Shown here piece by piece: positions 17,811 to 26,117 of a stretch of DNA of 64,000 nucleotides. Each line of letters opens with the position of its first letter. The first letter of the stretch is position 1. A program made the translations under genes and the position numbers. Source of the DNA: Deltaproteobacteria bacterium (GTDB lineage: Bacteria; Desulfobacterota; Syntrophobacteria; BM002); contig JAFDGZ010000021.1 in the NCBI GenBank assembly GCA_019309045.1, forward strand, positions 1 to 64,000, in the 5' to 3' direction. The notes beneath the pieces are model-generated. The model searched no databases, was not told the DNA's origin, and saw nothing but the letters and a program-made list of their open reading frames with translations.

Positions 17811-20202
17811 CTTTTCGCACCTTCCCCTCAGCACCTTTGGCGGCAGCCTCTGGGTATTCGATCCGCTGGTGAAAAATGCCGGAGAGAATTTGATTGAAAT
17901 TCTTGGCAATCTGATGCAGGTCCTTGAGAGTCAATTCACACTCGTCGAGCTGGCCGTCTGAAAATATTTTGTTGATGATTTTCTGCACCAGCCCCTGAAG
18001 CCTCGCAGTGGTGGGTTCTGCCAAGGTGCGAGAGGCAGCCTCAACTGCGTCGGCCAACATTACCAGGCCAGCCTCCTTGGTCTGCGGCTTTGGTCCCGGG
18101 TAGCGGTAGTCTTCCACCAGCACCGAAGATGTCTCGGCTGACCTGGTATTTCTAGTCTTGTCGTGCTGTTCAAGTGCCTTCTGATAAAAGTATGAGATTA
18201 CGCTGGTGCCGTGATGTTGTTGAATGATATCCTCTATAGCCTGTCCGAGCCGATGTTTCTTGGCCAGTTCTACGCCTTCCTTCACATGGGAAATCAGGAT
18301 AAGGCTGCTCATTGAAGGCGCCAGCCGTTCATGTCTGTTCTCGTTAGCCCTCTGATTCTCAACAAAATAGGCGGGTTTGTTGATCTTGCCAATGTCGTGG
18401 TAATAGGCTGCCACCCTGGCGAGCAGAGAGTTGGCGCCAATAGATTTGGCCGCTGCCTCGACCATGTTGCCAACGATCAAGCTGTGGTGATAGGAGCCCG
18501 GAGCCTGCACCATCAGCTGGCGCAGCAGAGGCTGATCCATACTTGCCAGCTCCAGGAGCCTGACGTCCGTGGTGTAGCCGAAAATCATTTCCACCAGAGG
18601 TAACAGACCGGTAGTAGTTACCCCACTCAATAACCCTCCGGTAACACCGAAAACAAGGGCAACCCCAGTGCGAACGCTGAACATCTGTTCGTTCACCATA
18701 GTTAGAATGATGATCACCACAGCGTTGGCCAGGCTGACTGTAAGGCCAGCCTTCAGTGGTGTACTCCGATCCCGGCATTGTTCCACCCCATGAATGGCGA
18801 CCAGGGAGCCAATGAGATAGAAAAAAAGCAGGCTCAACTGCTTTTCGAGCACCAGTGTTACCAGCAATGACTGCACGAAGGCGAAGAGCATGCCAGTGGC
18901 TGGATTGAAGAAAATCGTCACCAGCATTGCCCCTGAGGCCAGGGGGAGCAAATAGAATATCGCCTCTCGTGACACCAGAGGGAAAGCACTGCTCAAGGCC
19001 TCTGCCACGCCCATGGAAATCTTGCCGATTCCCAGGAAAAGGCAGACTATGACAGCGAGAAACAGCAAATCTTTACTTTTTTGCGGGAATTGCCTGATGT
19101 ACCTGTCTCCCACGTACACGCTCACCCAGATAATAAGACACCCCAGCAGGGCCACCCCAATGGTGGTAAATATGGCAGCCCATTCCACCTTTCCCTGAGC
19201 CTGCATTTTCAGTTTCAGCAGCTCTTCTTCACCGAGACGCTGACCCTCCCGAACAATCATCTCCCCTTTTTTCACCTGGAAAAGTACTGGCTTGACTGCC
19301 TCGATCGCCTGCTGTCTTCGCAGTTCCGTCTCACTGCGATTGAAGGTAATATTCGGCTGCAGCATTTTCAAAGTGAGATGGACGACAGCGTCTCTGAGAG
19401 CCCGAGGCTCGTTGTCGAGAAGCATTGTTGCTCGCAAGCGAATCTGCTGCTTGGCCTCCTCGAGACTTAGAAACCTGGTTGGGTCCGTTATATGAGACTC
19501 GGTGCCGGTCTGAACGCTCCGCAGCAGGATTCCCTTCTGGACCTGACTCAACACCAACGATTTATTGCCGACAACGCCAGAGGACAGTACAGCTTCAGCG
19601 AGCCGCACCACTTCCTGCTGCACTCGGCCATCAAACTGCGCCTTTACCAAGGCGGCGAAATCCTTGCTGGACACCGAAATACCGAGCAAGGCTTCGAACT
19701 GCTTCTTCGCTTGCGGTATAGCTTCCAAAGGAGATTTGTACTCGGCTTCTATATTGCCACTGGCACCATCTTGCTCATTGCCTGCTGTTTCCAGTGGAGT
19801 CTGCATCATGGTGCGCATTGTTTCAAAGGCAGGCGCCAATCGTTCTTTCAACTTTTGCACCGCCTCCTCATCGAGGTCATAAACAGCCAGCGATTTTCTT
19901 GCCGCCTCTTCCCTTTTCCTGGCTGTAGCAGCTTCATCCGTGACCAGGAAGTCCTTGCTCGCCTTGATGTCTCGATCAACCACATCTCCAAGTTCATAAC
20001 GGGCAGGCAGTCCCAGGTATCCGGGGGTTACCAGCAAGGCCAACACCAGGCTCACCCCGATAAGAATCAAGGCCCTCTTCCAGCGTGCTTCAGCTGCTGA
20101 CTCGGAGCTGCCGCCCCTTTCCAGAGGTATGGTTCGCTTTTTGGCCGCCTCACTGGAACGACGGCGAACCTTTTTCAAGATTTCCGTGGTCTGCCTTGTC
20201 AT
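17710..20202 (-). CDS. 7TM receptor with cytoplasmic HD hydrolase domain, PgpH-like
   Basis: 830-residue membrane protein. After a charged cytoplasmic N terminus there is one membrane segment (about 45-63), a large external domain (about 70-335, 7TMR-HDED type), a seven-helix block (about 345-555) and a C-terminal HD phosphohydrolase domain. The HD residues appear in AAYYHDIGKINKPAYFVENQ, followed by HERLAPSMSSLILISHVKEG. Characterised relatives (Listeria PgpH) hydrolyse cyclic-di-AMP; whether this one uses c-di-AMP or another cyclic dinucleotide is inference. The stop lies inside ybeY, so the last 33 residues, rich in charged amino acids, form an extra tail after the usual end FHQRIEYPE. Start overlaps phoH as ATGA. 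Confidence 0.9.
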   Translation of the reverse strand: MTRQTTEILKKVRRRSSEAAKKRTIPLERGGSSESAAEARWKRALILIGVSLVLALLVTPGYLGLPARYELGDVVDRDIKASKDFLVTDEAATARKREEAARKSLAVYDLDEEAVQKLKERLAPAFETMRTMMQTPLETAGNEQDGASGNIEAEYKSPLEAIPQAKKQFEALLGISVSSKDFAALVKAQFDGRVQQEVVRLAEAVLSSGVVGNKSLVLSQVQKGILLRSVQTGTESHITDPTRFLSLEEAKQQIRLRATMLLDNEPRALRDAVVHLTLKMLQPNITFNRSETELRRQQAIEAVKPVLFQVKKGEMIVREGQRLGEEELLKLKMQAQGKVEWAAIFTTIGVALLGCLIIWVSVYVGDRYIRQFPQKSKDLLFLAVIVCLFLGIGKISMGVAEALSSAFPLVSREAIFYLLPLASGAMLVTIFFNPATGMLFAFVQSLLVTLVLEKQLSLLFFYLIGSLVAIHGVEQCRDRSTPLKAGLTVSLANAVVIIILTMVNEQMFSVRTGVALVFGVTGGLLSGVTTTGLLPLVEMIFGYTTDVRLLELASMDQPLLRQLMVQAPGSYHHSLIVGNMVEAAAKSIGANSLLARVAAYYHDIGKINKPAYFVENQRANENRHERLAPSMSSLILISHVKEGVELAKKHRLGQAIEDIIQQHHGTSVISYFYQKALEQHDKTRNTRSAETSSVLVEDYRYPGPKPQTKEAGLVMLADAVEAASRTLAEPTTARLQGLVQKIINKIFSDGQLDECELTLKDLHQIAKNFNQILSGIFHQRIEYPEAAAKGAEGKVRKDGDQGSRPAARDQNGSREDQGKSKEDLRRLGMS

Positions 20203-21200
20203 GCTCTGTCGCCGCTATCCTCTTCTGCTTTATCATATGCCTTGATAATGTCCTGCACGAGACGGTGTCTGATCACGTCTCTTTCACTGAAGTAGACGAA
20301 TTTCAACCCTTCGATACCCACCAGAATTTCTCTAGCCACAACCAGGCCCGAGCGAACACCATTAGGCAGATCAATCTGAGTAATATCACCGGTTATTACT
20401 GCCTTGGAACTGATGCCTAACCTGGTGAGAAACATTTTCATCTGTTCCGAGGTAGTATTTTGCGCCTCATCGAGTATGACAAAAGAATCATTCAAAGTTC
20501 GCCCCCGCATGAAGGCCAGCGGCGCAACTTCAATTACTCCCCGTTCCAGCCACTTGGACGTTTGACCAAAATCTATCATGTCATGCAGTGCATCATAGAG
20601 GGGCCTCAGATACGGGTTCACCTTTTCCACTAGGTCTCCTGGGAGAAAACCCAGTTTCTCCCCAGCTTCAACCGCCGGCCGCACCAGAATTATGCGATTT
20701 ACCTGCCCAGCATTGAGCCAGGAAACTGCCATGGCCATAGCTAGATATGTCTTGCCTGTGCCTGCCGGGCCAATGCCAAAAACAATGTCATAGTTGCGCA
20801 TAGCGTCAATGTACTCTTTCTGGGCGATACTTTTGGGAGCAATAAGCCGTCTCTTGGCTGTGATGTAAACTGCGTCCAGAAAGATATCGCGCAGACTGGC
20901 CCGGTAATTGCTGCTGAGAATCTGAATGGCGTGAGTAATATCGCTGGGATACAGGGGGTAGCCTTCCTGGAGGAGGCCGTAAAGTTCTTCCAGGAGCCGC
21001 CGAGCCAATTTGACGCCGGCCTCGTCCCCAACCACTGTGATGGTATTTCCCCGAAGGCTGAGTTTTACCTGCAGGGCTCCCTCAACGGCCTTGAGATGAG
21101 CGTTGCGACTGCCGCAAAGACTTAGAAGCAGGCTGTTGTCGTCGAACCGGAGCACAGTCTCCATCAACTGTTCCGAACCTACCTGGGCGGCTGCGGCCAA
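20199..21200 (-). CDS. PhoH-like ATPase
   Basis: 333-residue P-loop ATPase of the PhoH/YbeZ family, an RNA-associated protein that partners YbeY in ribosome maturation. A KH-like N-terminal part is followed by Walker A GPAGTGKTYLAMA (about 143-155) and Walker B FVILDEAQNTT (about 240-250); TGDITQIDLP is the sensor motif. The start is TTG at 21200, supported by GGGAG seven bases upstream and by following the YjbQ stop by three bases. The gene ends in a four-base overlap with the HD protein. The phoH-HD-ybeY cluster strongly supports the assignment. Confidence 0.93.
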   Translation of the reverse strand: MAAAAQVGSEQLMETVLRFDDNSLLLSLCGSRNAHLKAVEGALQVKLSLRGNTITVVGDEAGVKLARRLLEELYGLLQEGYPLYPSDITHAIQILSSNYRASLRDIFLDAVYITAKRRLIAPKSIAQKEYIDAMRNYDIVFGIGPAGTGKTYLAMAMAVSWLNAGQVNRIILVRPAVEAGEKLGFLPGDLVEKVNPYLRPLYDALHDMIDFGQTSKWLERGVIEVAPLAFMRGRTLNDSFVILDEAQNTTSEQMKMFLTRLGISSKAVITGDITQIDLPNGVRSGLVVAREILVGIEGLKFVYFSERDVIRHRLVQDIIKAYDKAEEDSGDRA

Positions 21201-21203
21201 ATC

Positions 21204-21635
21204 TTACTCCCTTTCCCCAATAACCTGCAAGATCAGGCGGCGACGTCTGGGACGATTGTCAAAATCCAGCAAAACCACCTGTTGCCAGGTACCGAGACAC
21301 AATCGGCCATCTACCACAGGAATATGAAGGGAAGGACCCAACAGCGCAGCTCGAACGTGCGAATAGCCGTTGCCGTCTCCCCAGCGCCGGTCGTGGGCAT
21401 AGACAATGTCACGAGGGGCCATCCGTTCGATGGCATCCCTGAGGTCCTGGAGCACACCGCTCTCATATTCGATAGTTGTGAGGGCCCCTGTAGACCCGGG
21501 TACAAAAAGAATCATAGCACCATGCCGCACCTTACTTTCAGCAAGGTGATCAGCAACTATCCGAGTGATATCCACAATATCAGTGCCGCCGGTTGTCTCC
21601 AGTTCAGCCGTTGTCGTCAACACTGTGGTGGGCAT
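21204..21635 (-). CDS. YjbQ/UPF0047 family protein
   Basis: 143-residue member of the YjbQ family, trimeric proteins with thiamine-phosphate-synthase activity reported for the E. coli relative but with unclear physiological role. Family motifs: FVPGSTGALTTIEYE, the metal-binding-like AHDRRWGDGNGYSHVRAALLG and LGTWQQVVLLDFDNRPRRR. The open frame reaches 49 codons further upstream, but the ATG at 21635 follows GGGAGTGATAAA and matches where family members begin. First gene of the phoH run, three bases before phoH. Confidence 0.9.
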   Translation of the reverse strand: MPTTVLTTTAELETTGGTDIVDITRIVADHLAESKVRHGAMILFVPGSTGALTTIEYESGVLQDLRDAIERMAPRDIVYAHDRRWGDGNGYSHVRAALLGPSLHIPVVDGRLCLGTWQQVVLLDFDNRPRRRRLILQVIGERE

Positions 21636-21980
21636 TTTATCACTCCCTGGCCGCCAGGTGCTGAGGCAAGCTATAAGAAGTTTGCCGCCAGCGACCTTTT
21701 CTTCATCTCTTTCGCTAGAGCGCCCGTTGACAACTGCCCTAGAATAGCTTGGACTTGTAACATAAACAGGCTTTTGCTGCAAGTCCGGCAGCCGTCAACA
21801 CTTGGTTTCCTTATCTGCTCCCTTCACCCAACTGGTGCCCCTGCAACTCATTATTGCTCTTGACGCCTCGGCAATAATCTGCTAGCTGATTGCTTAGCAA
21901 GCATAGCACAAAGCAATGAAATAGTTTTTCGCCTTCGTTGACTGCCGATCTGACAATTCAGCAGGTGCGGGACATACACA
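21636..21980. other. 345-base divergent intergenic region
   Basis: Lies between the minus-strand yjbQ-phoH run and plus-strand cvpA, so promoters for both must be here. I found no strong consensus promoter, terminator or RNA structure. Open frames in this stretch have no recognisable protein character. Confidence 0.5.
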
Positions 21981-22553
21981 ATGCAGATGCCTCATTTTAT
22001 TGCCAACCTGAACATTCTCGACGTCTTGCTTTTCTCCCTGCTCGCCATCTCTGTAGTCCGAGGATTTATGCTCGGCATGATTCGCCAGGTTGTCTCTCTT
22101 CTGGGAATTCTGGCTGCTTTTTTTGCTGCTGGCCGTTATTACAAAGTATTTGCTGTTGCAATGGCTGCCCACCTGCCTGCCCTGCCCTATGGTTCTTATA
22201 TAAGCTATGCGCTGCTCTTTGTTGCCAGCTGGCTTCTGGTGGTTCTCCTCGGGTCCCTACTGGGACGATTTACCCGGGCGGCTTTAATGGGTTGGGCAGA
22301 TCGCTTGCTTGGAACTGCCATGGGACTGGTCAAAGGAGTTCTCGTTGTGGTGGTAGTGGTAACGGTTCTCACACTATTTTTGCCGGCCCGCTCCCGGATC
22401 CTTACCACCTCACATTTGGTGCCCCGCATCCAATATATTGGCTATTACCTGGTACGACTCACGCCCACCGAGGTACGCCACCTCTATCAGAAGCGCTCTA
22501 CTGCACTTTATCGTTACCTCTCTCGCCAAAAATTGAGCAAAGCTTTCCAATAG
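21981..22553 (+). CDS. CvpA family inner-membrane protein
   Basis: 190 residues with four hydrophobic segments (about 15-32, 37-55, 75-98 and 112-132). The family motif VVRGFMLGMIRQVVSLLGILAA sits in the first two. CvpA relatives are needed for colicin V production in E. coli and for bile and envelope stress tolerance elsewhere; a molecular activity is not established. ATG at 21981 (a second ATG two codons on is equally possible). It precedes mazG by 59 bases, probably as one transcript. Confidence 0.85.
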   Translation: MQMPHFIANLNILDVLLFSLLAISVVRGFMLGMIRQVVSLLGILAAFFAAGRYYKVFAVAMAAHLPALPYGSYISYALLFVASWLLVVLLGSLLGRFTRAALMGWADRLLGTAMGLVKGVLVVVVVVTVLTLFLPARSRILTTSHLVPRIQYIGYYLVRLTPTEVRHLYQKRSTALYRYLSRQKLSKAFQ

Positions 22554-22612
22554 CGGCTTGCCTTGCACTCTGCCGTGAACCCTAAGCACGCATCACCTGG
22601 AGCTCTAAACCC

Positions 22613-23365
22613 ATGATTGAGAAACTGCAGGAGATTGTTCAGAGGTTGCGAGCAGCTGACGGCTGCCCCTGGGACCGCCAACAAACGCCAGAAAGCATAA
22701 AAAACTACATCCTGGAAGAGGCCTACGAGGTGGCAGATGCCGTGGAAAACAAATCGCCTCCCCAGGTGGCTGAAGAATTGGGTGATCTGCTCTTCATGGC
22801 TGTTTTTCTGGCTAATCTGTACATGGAAAAGCACTGTTTCTCCCTGGACGACGTGCTGCAGGGAGCAAAGGACAAGATGATTCGCAGACATCCGCACGTG
22901 TTCGGTGAACAACGCCTGGAGTCCAGCGAAGAAGTAAGGGAAAATTGGGAAAAAATCAAACAACGAGAACGAGCAGATAAAACGCTGGCCTCTGCCCTGG
23001 AGGCTGTGCCGCGCACTTTGCCTGCATTGATGCGGACCCACCGAGTGCTGGCTAAATTCCGCAGGGCACTCCACCGGCCCCTCGGCAGGGAGCTTCTTGC
23101 GCAGGAACTGGCCGAGGCCGTCGCAGCAATAACAGCATCAACCACTCATGAGAGCAGTAGCCCAGCAAAGCTATTAGGGAAGGCTCTCTTTCTGGCAGTG
23201 GCATTACACCTGGAAGCAAAAATCAAGGCTGAAGAAGCACTCAGCAAGACGGTCAGCGGCTTTTCGAAACGGATTGGCCAACTGGAAGTCAAGTTGCAGG
23301 AGAGCGGCAGAACTTGGCAGGATTTTTCAGAAAAAGAAGAGAAAGATCTTTGGCACAGTTTGTAG
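22613..23365 (+). CDS. mazG: Nucleoside triphosphate pyrophosphohydrolase MazG
   Basis: Hydrolyses non-canonical or excess nucleoside triphosphates to monophosphates and pyrophosphate. 250 residues with two MazG domains; the first carries the metal motifs EEAYEVADAV (about 36-45) and EELGDLLFMAVFL (about 55-67), preceded by GCPWDRQQTPESIKNYILEE. The second domain is diverged. ATG at 22613 after GGAG. No toxin-antitoxin mazEF context, so a housekeeping role is likely. The minus-strand SRP RNA lies 3' of it, ending about 124 bases after the stop. Confidence 0.93.
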   Translation: MIEKLQEIVQRLRAADGCPWDRQQTPESIKNYILEEAYEVADAVENKSPPQVAEELGDLLFMAVFLANLYMEKHCFSLDDVLQGAKDKMIRRHPHVFGEQRLESSEEVRENWEKIKQRERADKTLASALEAVPRTLPALMRTHRVLAKFRRALHRPLGRELLAQELAEAVAAITASTTHESSSPAKLLGKALFLAVALHLEAKIKAEEALSKTVSGFSKRIGQLEVKLQESGRTWQDFSEKEEKDLWHSL

Positions 23366-23488
23366 GTTACTGATCTTCACAGAAGCACAGTTAATTAGAA
23401 GCACCGGGCTTTGGTGCAAGGCACAGGACGAAACGATCCTCTTAAGCCGTCCAGCATAACCAGTGACCGACAACCGCAAACAAAATAA

Positions 23489-23769
23489 GATCCTTGACCG
23501 TGCACCCTCCCTCGAATTCTGCCAGTGCCGGAACTGACAGCCTGGAAGCCATGATTAGAGAGAACTGCGACACAGACTGCAATACTTACCGCTGCTTCCT
23601 CCCGGACCTGACGGGGTTCGTATCCGTCTGTTGCGCAGTGTCCAACCAGATCCAAGGACTGCCAGACTCCGACATTGCATGGACCCTCAGGAGGGGATTC
23701 AACCCCGCATAAGCGGCTTTCGGGTTACAGGGCACCGCTAGCTCCCCGTCTAGCACGGCCAAGGAATCC
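23489..23769 (-). ncRNA. ffs: Signal recognition particle RNA, long bacterial form with Alu domain
   Basis: Read on the minus strand, this roughly 280-base RNA matches the Bacillus-type scRNA from memory. The 5' part has CCGTGCTAG, GGGGAG, TAGCGGTGCCCTGTA and GAATCCCCTCCTGAGG, the Alu-domain blocks. The centre has GGACACTGCGCAAC and the SRP54-binding domain GTCAGGTCCGGGAGGAAGCA with a GGGA tetraloop. The 3' end GTGCACGGTCAAGG pairs with 5' CCTTGGCCGTGC in a 12-bp closing helix with one G-U. A U-rich run (TCTTATTTTG) follows, a plausible end. A possible promoter upstream is TTGAGA (23819-23814), 18 bases, TATGCT (23795-23790). End coordinates are accurate to about 5-10 bases. This gene explains the otherwise empty 491-base gap and rules out the open frames there. 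Confidence 0.94.
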
Positions 23770-23856
23770 TCAATTTTGTCGATGTGCATAGCATAACACA
23801 AAACTCAGCTGAATCTCAAAGCATCTTTGCTGGCGAGCGTTCTTGCAGAGCCCCTA

Positions 23857-24597
23857 TCACGCAGGGAGCTCTTCCCCGGTTGACAACAACACCCTTCTGG
23901 GCTCAAGGTGGAGGAGGCGCTCATAAAGTGTATCAGCCGCTGTAGGGTGCAGCAGATGCTCCCAGCCTCCCACATGCAGTAAGCAGCCAGAGTTCAACTG
24001 TCTGAACACCAGCTCCACTGCAGCAGCCATGCGGGCTTCCCTCTCTTGCCAGGTAGAGTCAGCCTGGCAGCCTCTACTATAGAAGTATGACAGCGGACCT
24101 CCCTGCCCATTGAGCAATTTCCCAGCAAGATGGTATTCCTGCCGCACCTTCGAGGGCATATCCTCAGGCTCTTCACCGAGCAACGCCTCTATGTTTCTGC
24201 TGCTGAACAGTTGCGGCCACTGTGAGCTGATCAACCTTCTGCTCCATTCCGAGGAGTCCACGCACTGGATGATCGCCCCATAGTCGTGGCCGTATTTCTC
24301 TGCCGCCTCATATTCAAATGGCACCTCGATTTGAACCAGCATAGCCTGAATCTGTCCCCACGCGCGCCAACACTTCCCTAGAGCTTCTGCCAGCTTCTTT
24401 GCTCTTGCCTGCACGATTCTAGCCTGGCGCCGACCGTACCTTTGCCGGTACCAGAGACCATAGGGACTCAGTTCCACTGTCACGGCAGCAGGACGCACTT
24501 TCTCGAGCAGACGGCGCAGCTTGCCTGCTCCGTCTGGATCACGATGCACCGTACCTACGAGCAAGAGCCCTTTGCCCCTGAGTCCCGTAGCAGCCAT
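23857..24597 (-). CDS. TraB/PrgY-like protein of unknown function
   Basis: 246 residues from the ATG at 24597, two bases after the J-domain gene stop. The start GKGLLLVGTVHRDPDGAGKL followed by RPAAVTVELSPYGLWYRQRYG resembles the GTxH and VELD motifs of TraB/PrgY and related Tiki/EreA-ChaN proteins, some of which are metal-dependent proteases or pheromone inhibitors. The later segment LHVGGWEHL has a second conserved-looking histidine. There is no signal peptide or membrane helix, unlike many TraB proteins. The rest is not recognised. It is the last gene of a tight four-gene operon (101-aa protein, HAD hydrolase, J-domain protein, this gene). The superfamily link is by motif only. Confidence 0.6.
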   Translation of the reverse strand: MAATGLRGKGLLLVGTVHRDPDGAGKLRRLLEKVRPAAVTVELSPYGLWYRQRYGRRQARIVQARAKKLAEALGKCWRAWGQIQAMLVQIEVPFEYEAAEKYGHDYGAIIQCVDSSEWSRRLISSQWPQLFSSRNIEALLGEEPEDMPSKVRQEYHLAGKLLNGQGGPLSYFYSRGCQADSTWQEREARMAAAVELVFRQLNSGCLLHVGGWEHLLHPTAADTLYERLLHLEPRRVLLSTGEELPA

Positions 24598-24599
24598 TT

Positions 24600-24908
24600 T
24601 CACTCGCGCGAGCGGATATTGTTCCCGAAACGTCGGAACCACCACTTTTCAGGATCAAACTTTTCAACTTTCTCCTGGACGAAAGAACATGGATAGAGCT
24701 GACAGTAATCGAGAAGCAAACGGTAGGCTGCATTCAGATCCTGCATTTTGGCCACGCTGGCTCGCTGGCTCCTCTGCCGGTCAGGATGCCATTCCTTGCA
24801 GAGTCGGCGATAGGCTGCCTTTATCTCTCTGATGCTGGCCCTCTCTTCCAGGCCTAGAAGTCTTCGAGCTCGGTCTATGTCAGCAAAACTGAAAGGTAAC
24901 TGCTTCAT
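24600..24908 (-). CDS. Small J-domain protein
   Basis: 102 residues. Residues about 9-70 form a J domain with the HPD motif in CKEWHPDRQRS, which stimulates DnaK-type Hsp70 ATPases. The C-terminal tail has FDPEKWWFRRFGNN, not part of DnaJ proper; no G/F-rich, zinc-finger or C-terminal substrate domain is present, so it is a specialised co-chaperone. The start ATG shares one base with the HAD gene stop (TAATG) and the stop lies two bases before the TraB-like gene, implying coupled translation. Client unknown. Confidence 0.85.
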   Translation of the reverse strand: MKQLPFSFADIDRARRLLGLEERASIREIKAAYRRLCKEWHPDRQRSQRASVAKMQDLNAAYRLLLDYCQLYPCSFVQEKVEKFDPEKWWFRRFGNNIRSRE

Positions 24909-25624
24909 TATTCCTCTACAGTGCCCGGGCTGCTGCTCAGCTTGCCTTTTCCAGGCTGAAAAGCCATGCGCTCCAACAGCGGCACAAGCTGCGAAAAATG
25001 ACTCAGGTGGTAGTCGGCCTGCAGTTCTCTATTCCGATAGGCAATAAAGCATACGCCTGCCCGGAGGGCTGTTTCCTGGTCAACAGCCGAATCTCCCACA
25101 TAACAGGCTTCCTGTCTGTCGATTTGGAAAAAAGATATGATCTTATCTATAGATTCGGGATGAGGTTTGGGCTGCGAAACATCCAAAGAGGTGACAACCA
25201 TGTCGAAGTAGGGTTCGAGGGCAAAGCGGCGCAGCAAGCCTTTCATGGTGGTAGTTCGATTGGTGGCCACAGCAATGTGGTAGTTGCCATGCAGCTGCCG
25301 CAAACACTCTCGCAGCCCAGGTTGCAAAGTCAGCAGCGCCAGGATCGGCCCATAGTCCATATTTTGCCAATACTGCAAGGCCTGCTGGCGATGAGCGCTG
25401 TCTTTGAAAAGGAAAGCCAGGGACTGCTCCAGTGTGTGGGAGTGTACATAGGAAAGCTCCTCCTCGGTGAGAGGCTCCCTGTTGAAGTGGGAGAGAATCG
25501 TGTTATAAAAGGCAGCGTTTGCTTGCCGTGATTCAACGAGTACGCCGTCACAATCGAATATCACCGCGCGTATTCTCGAGCTCCCCCTGCCATGCTGCTC
25601 TTCCAACATCCTGTGGTCAGCCAT
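24908..25624 (-). CDS. HAD-family hydrolase, phosphoglycolate phosphatase-like
   Basis: 238 residues. Motif I is FDCDGVLVES (about 23-32) with the nucleophilic aspartate and DxD; motif II lies in VATNRTTT; the lysine in QPKPHPES and YVGDSAVDQETALRAG (motif IV) complete the active site. A helical cap between motifs I and II marks it as a subfamily I enzyme like Gph/PgmB. The substrate cannot be inferred. It overlaps the upstream 101-aa gene by eight bases and the J-domain gene by one base. Confidence 0.88.
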   Translation of the reverse strand: MADHRMLEEQHGRGSSRIRAVIFDCDGVLVESRQANAAFYNTILSHFNREPLTEEELSYVHSHTLEQSLAFLFKDSAHRQQALQYWQNMDYGPILALLTLQPGLRECLRQLHGNYHIAVATNRTTTMKGLLRRFALEPYFDMVVTSLDVSQPKPHPESIDKIISFFQIDRQEACYVGDSAVDQETALRAGVCFIAYRNRELQADYHLSHFSQLVPLLERMAFQPGKGKLSSSPGTVEE

Positions 25625-25922
25625 CCTCCCCCGTGATTTTTTCCTGTCTGACGCTTTCTATGAAACGTTGATTGCTGCGCCGATTTCGCTTCACCTGAGC
25701 CAGAAATTTCCTCATCTCTCTGTCAGGAAACATGGCATTCAAGTCAAGTTCCGACTCACCAAAAACTCTATTGAGATCAATGGCATCCGCCTCGCAGTCG
25801 CTCTCCGCCTCCTGTGGCACATGTGGCTGCTGTTCCTCCATCTCACCTCTCGCCTGGCTGTTTCCCGAGGCAACATTTTCGCCAACCTCTCGAGGGGTCG
25901 AACATCTGATCGCCACTGTCAA
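25617..25922 (-). CDS. Hypothetical 101-residue protein
   Basis: Not recognised. The protein is highly charged, with an acidic middle (EAESDCEADAIDLN) and a basic C-terminal stretch (LAQVKRNRRSNQRF); no signal peptide or membrane segment. It is supported by its place as first gene of a tightly overlapped operon: its stop overlaps the HAD gene start by eight bases, and GGGGAGGATGG at the junction provides the HAD ribosome site. Divergent from nadB with a 195-base A/T-rich region between. The start codon is uncertain; later in-frame starts would shorten it. Confidence 0.6.
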   Translation of the reverse strand: MTVAIRCSTPREVGENVASGNSQARGEMEEQQPHVPQEAESDCEADAIDLNRVFGESELDLNAMFPDREMRKFLAQVKRNRRSNQRFIESVRQEKITGEDG

Positions 25923-26117
25923 CGCTCCTCTTTTCTAGGCAGTAATTAAGACCATTCACTTGATCTCCTACCACATTCCCACAAAAGTTACTTTTCTTAT
26001 TTCAACAAGTTAGTCACGAAGAACATTCTCCTTCTTTTATCCGCCGACTAATATATAATATCATCCAGAATGTCAAGCATTGCAGAGCTCCACAAACGAC
26101 TCTAGGGAGGCAGTGAA

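Noticed and set aside
23395-23801. Several 65-90 codon frames in the gap after mazG
   Set aside because: The interval is occupied by the SRP RNA gene, which accounts for the conserved sequence.
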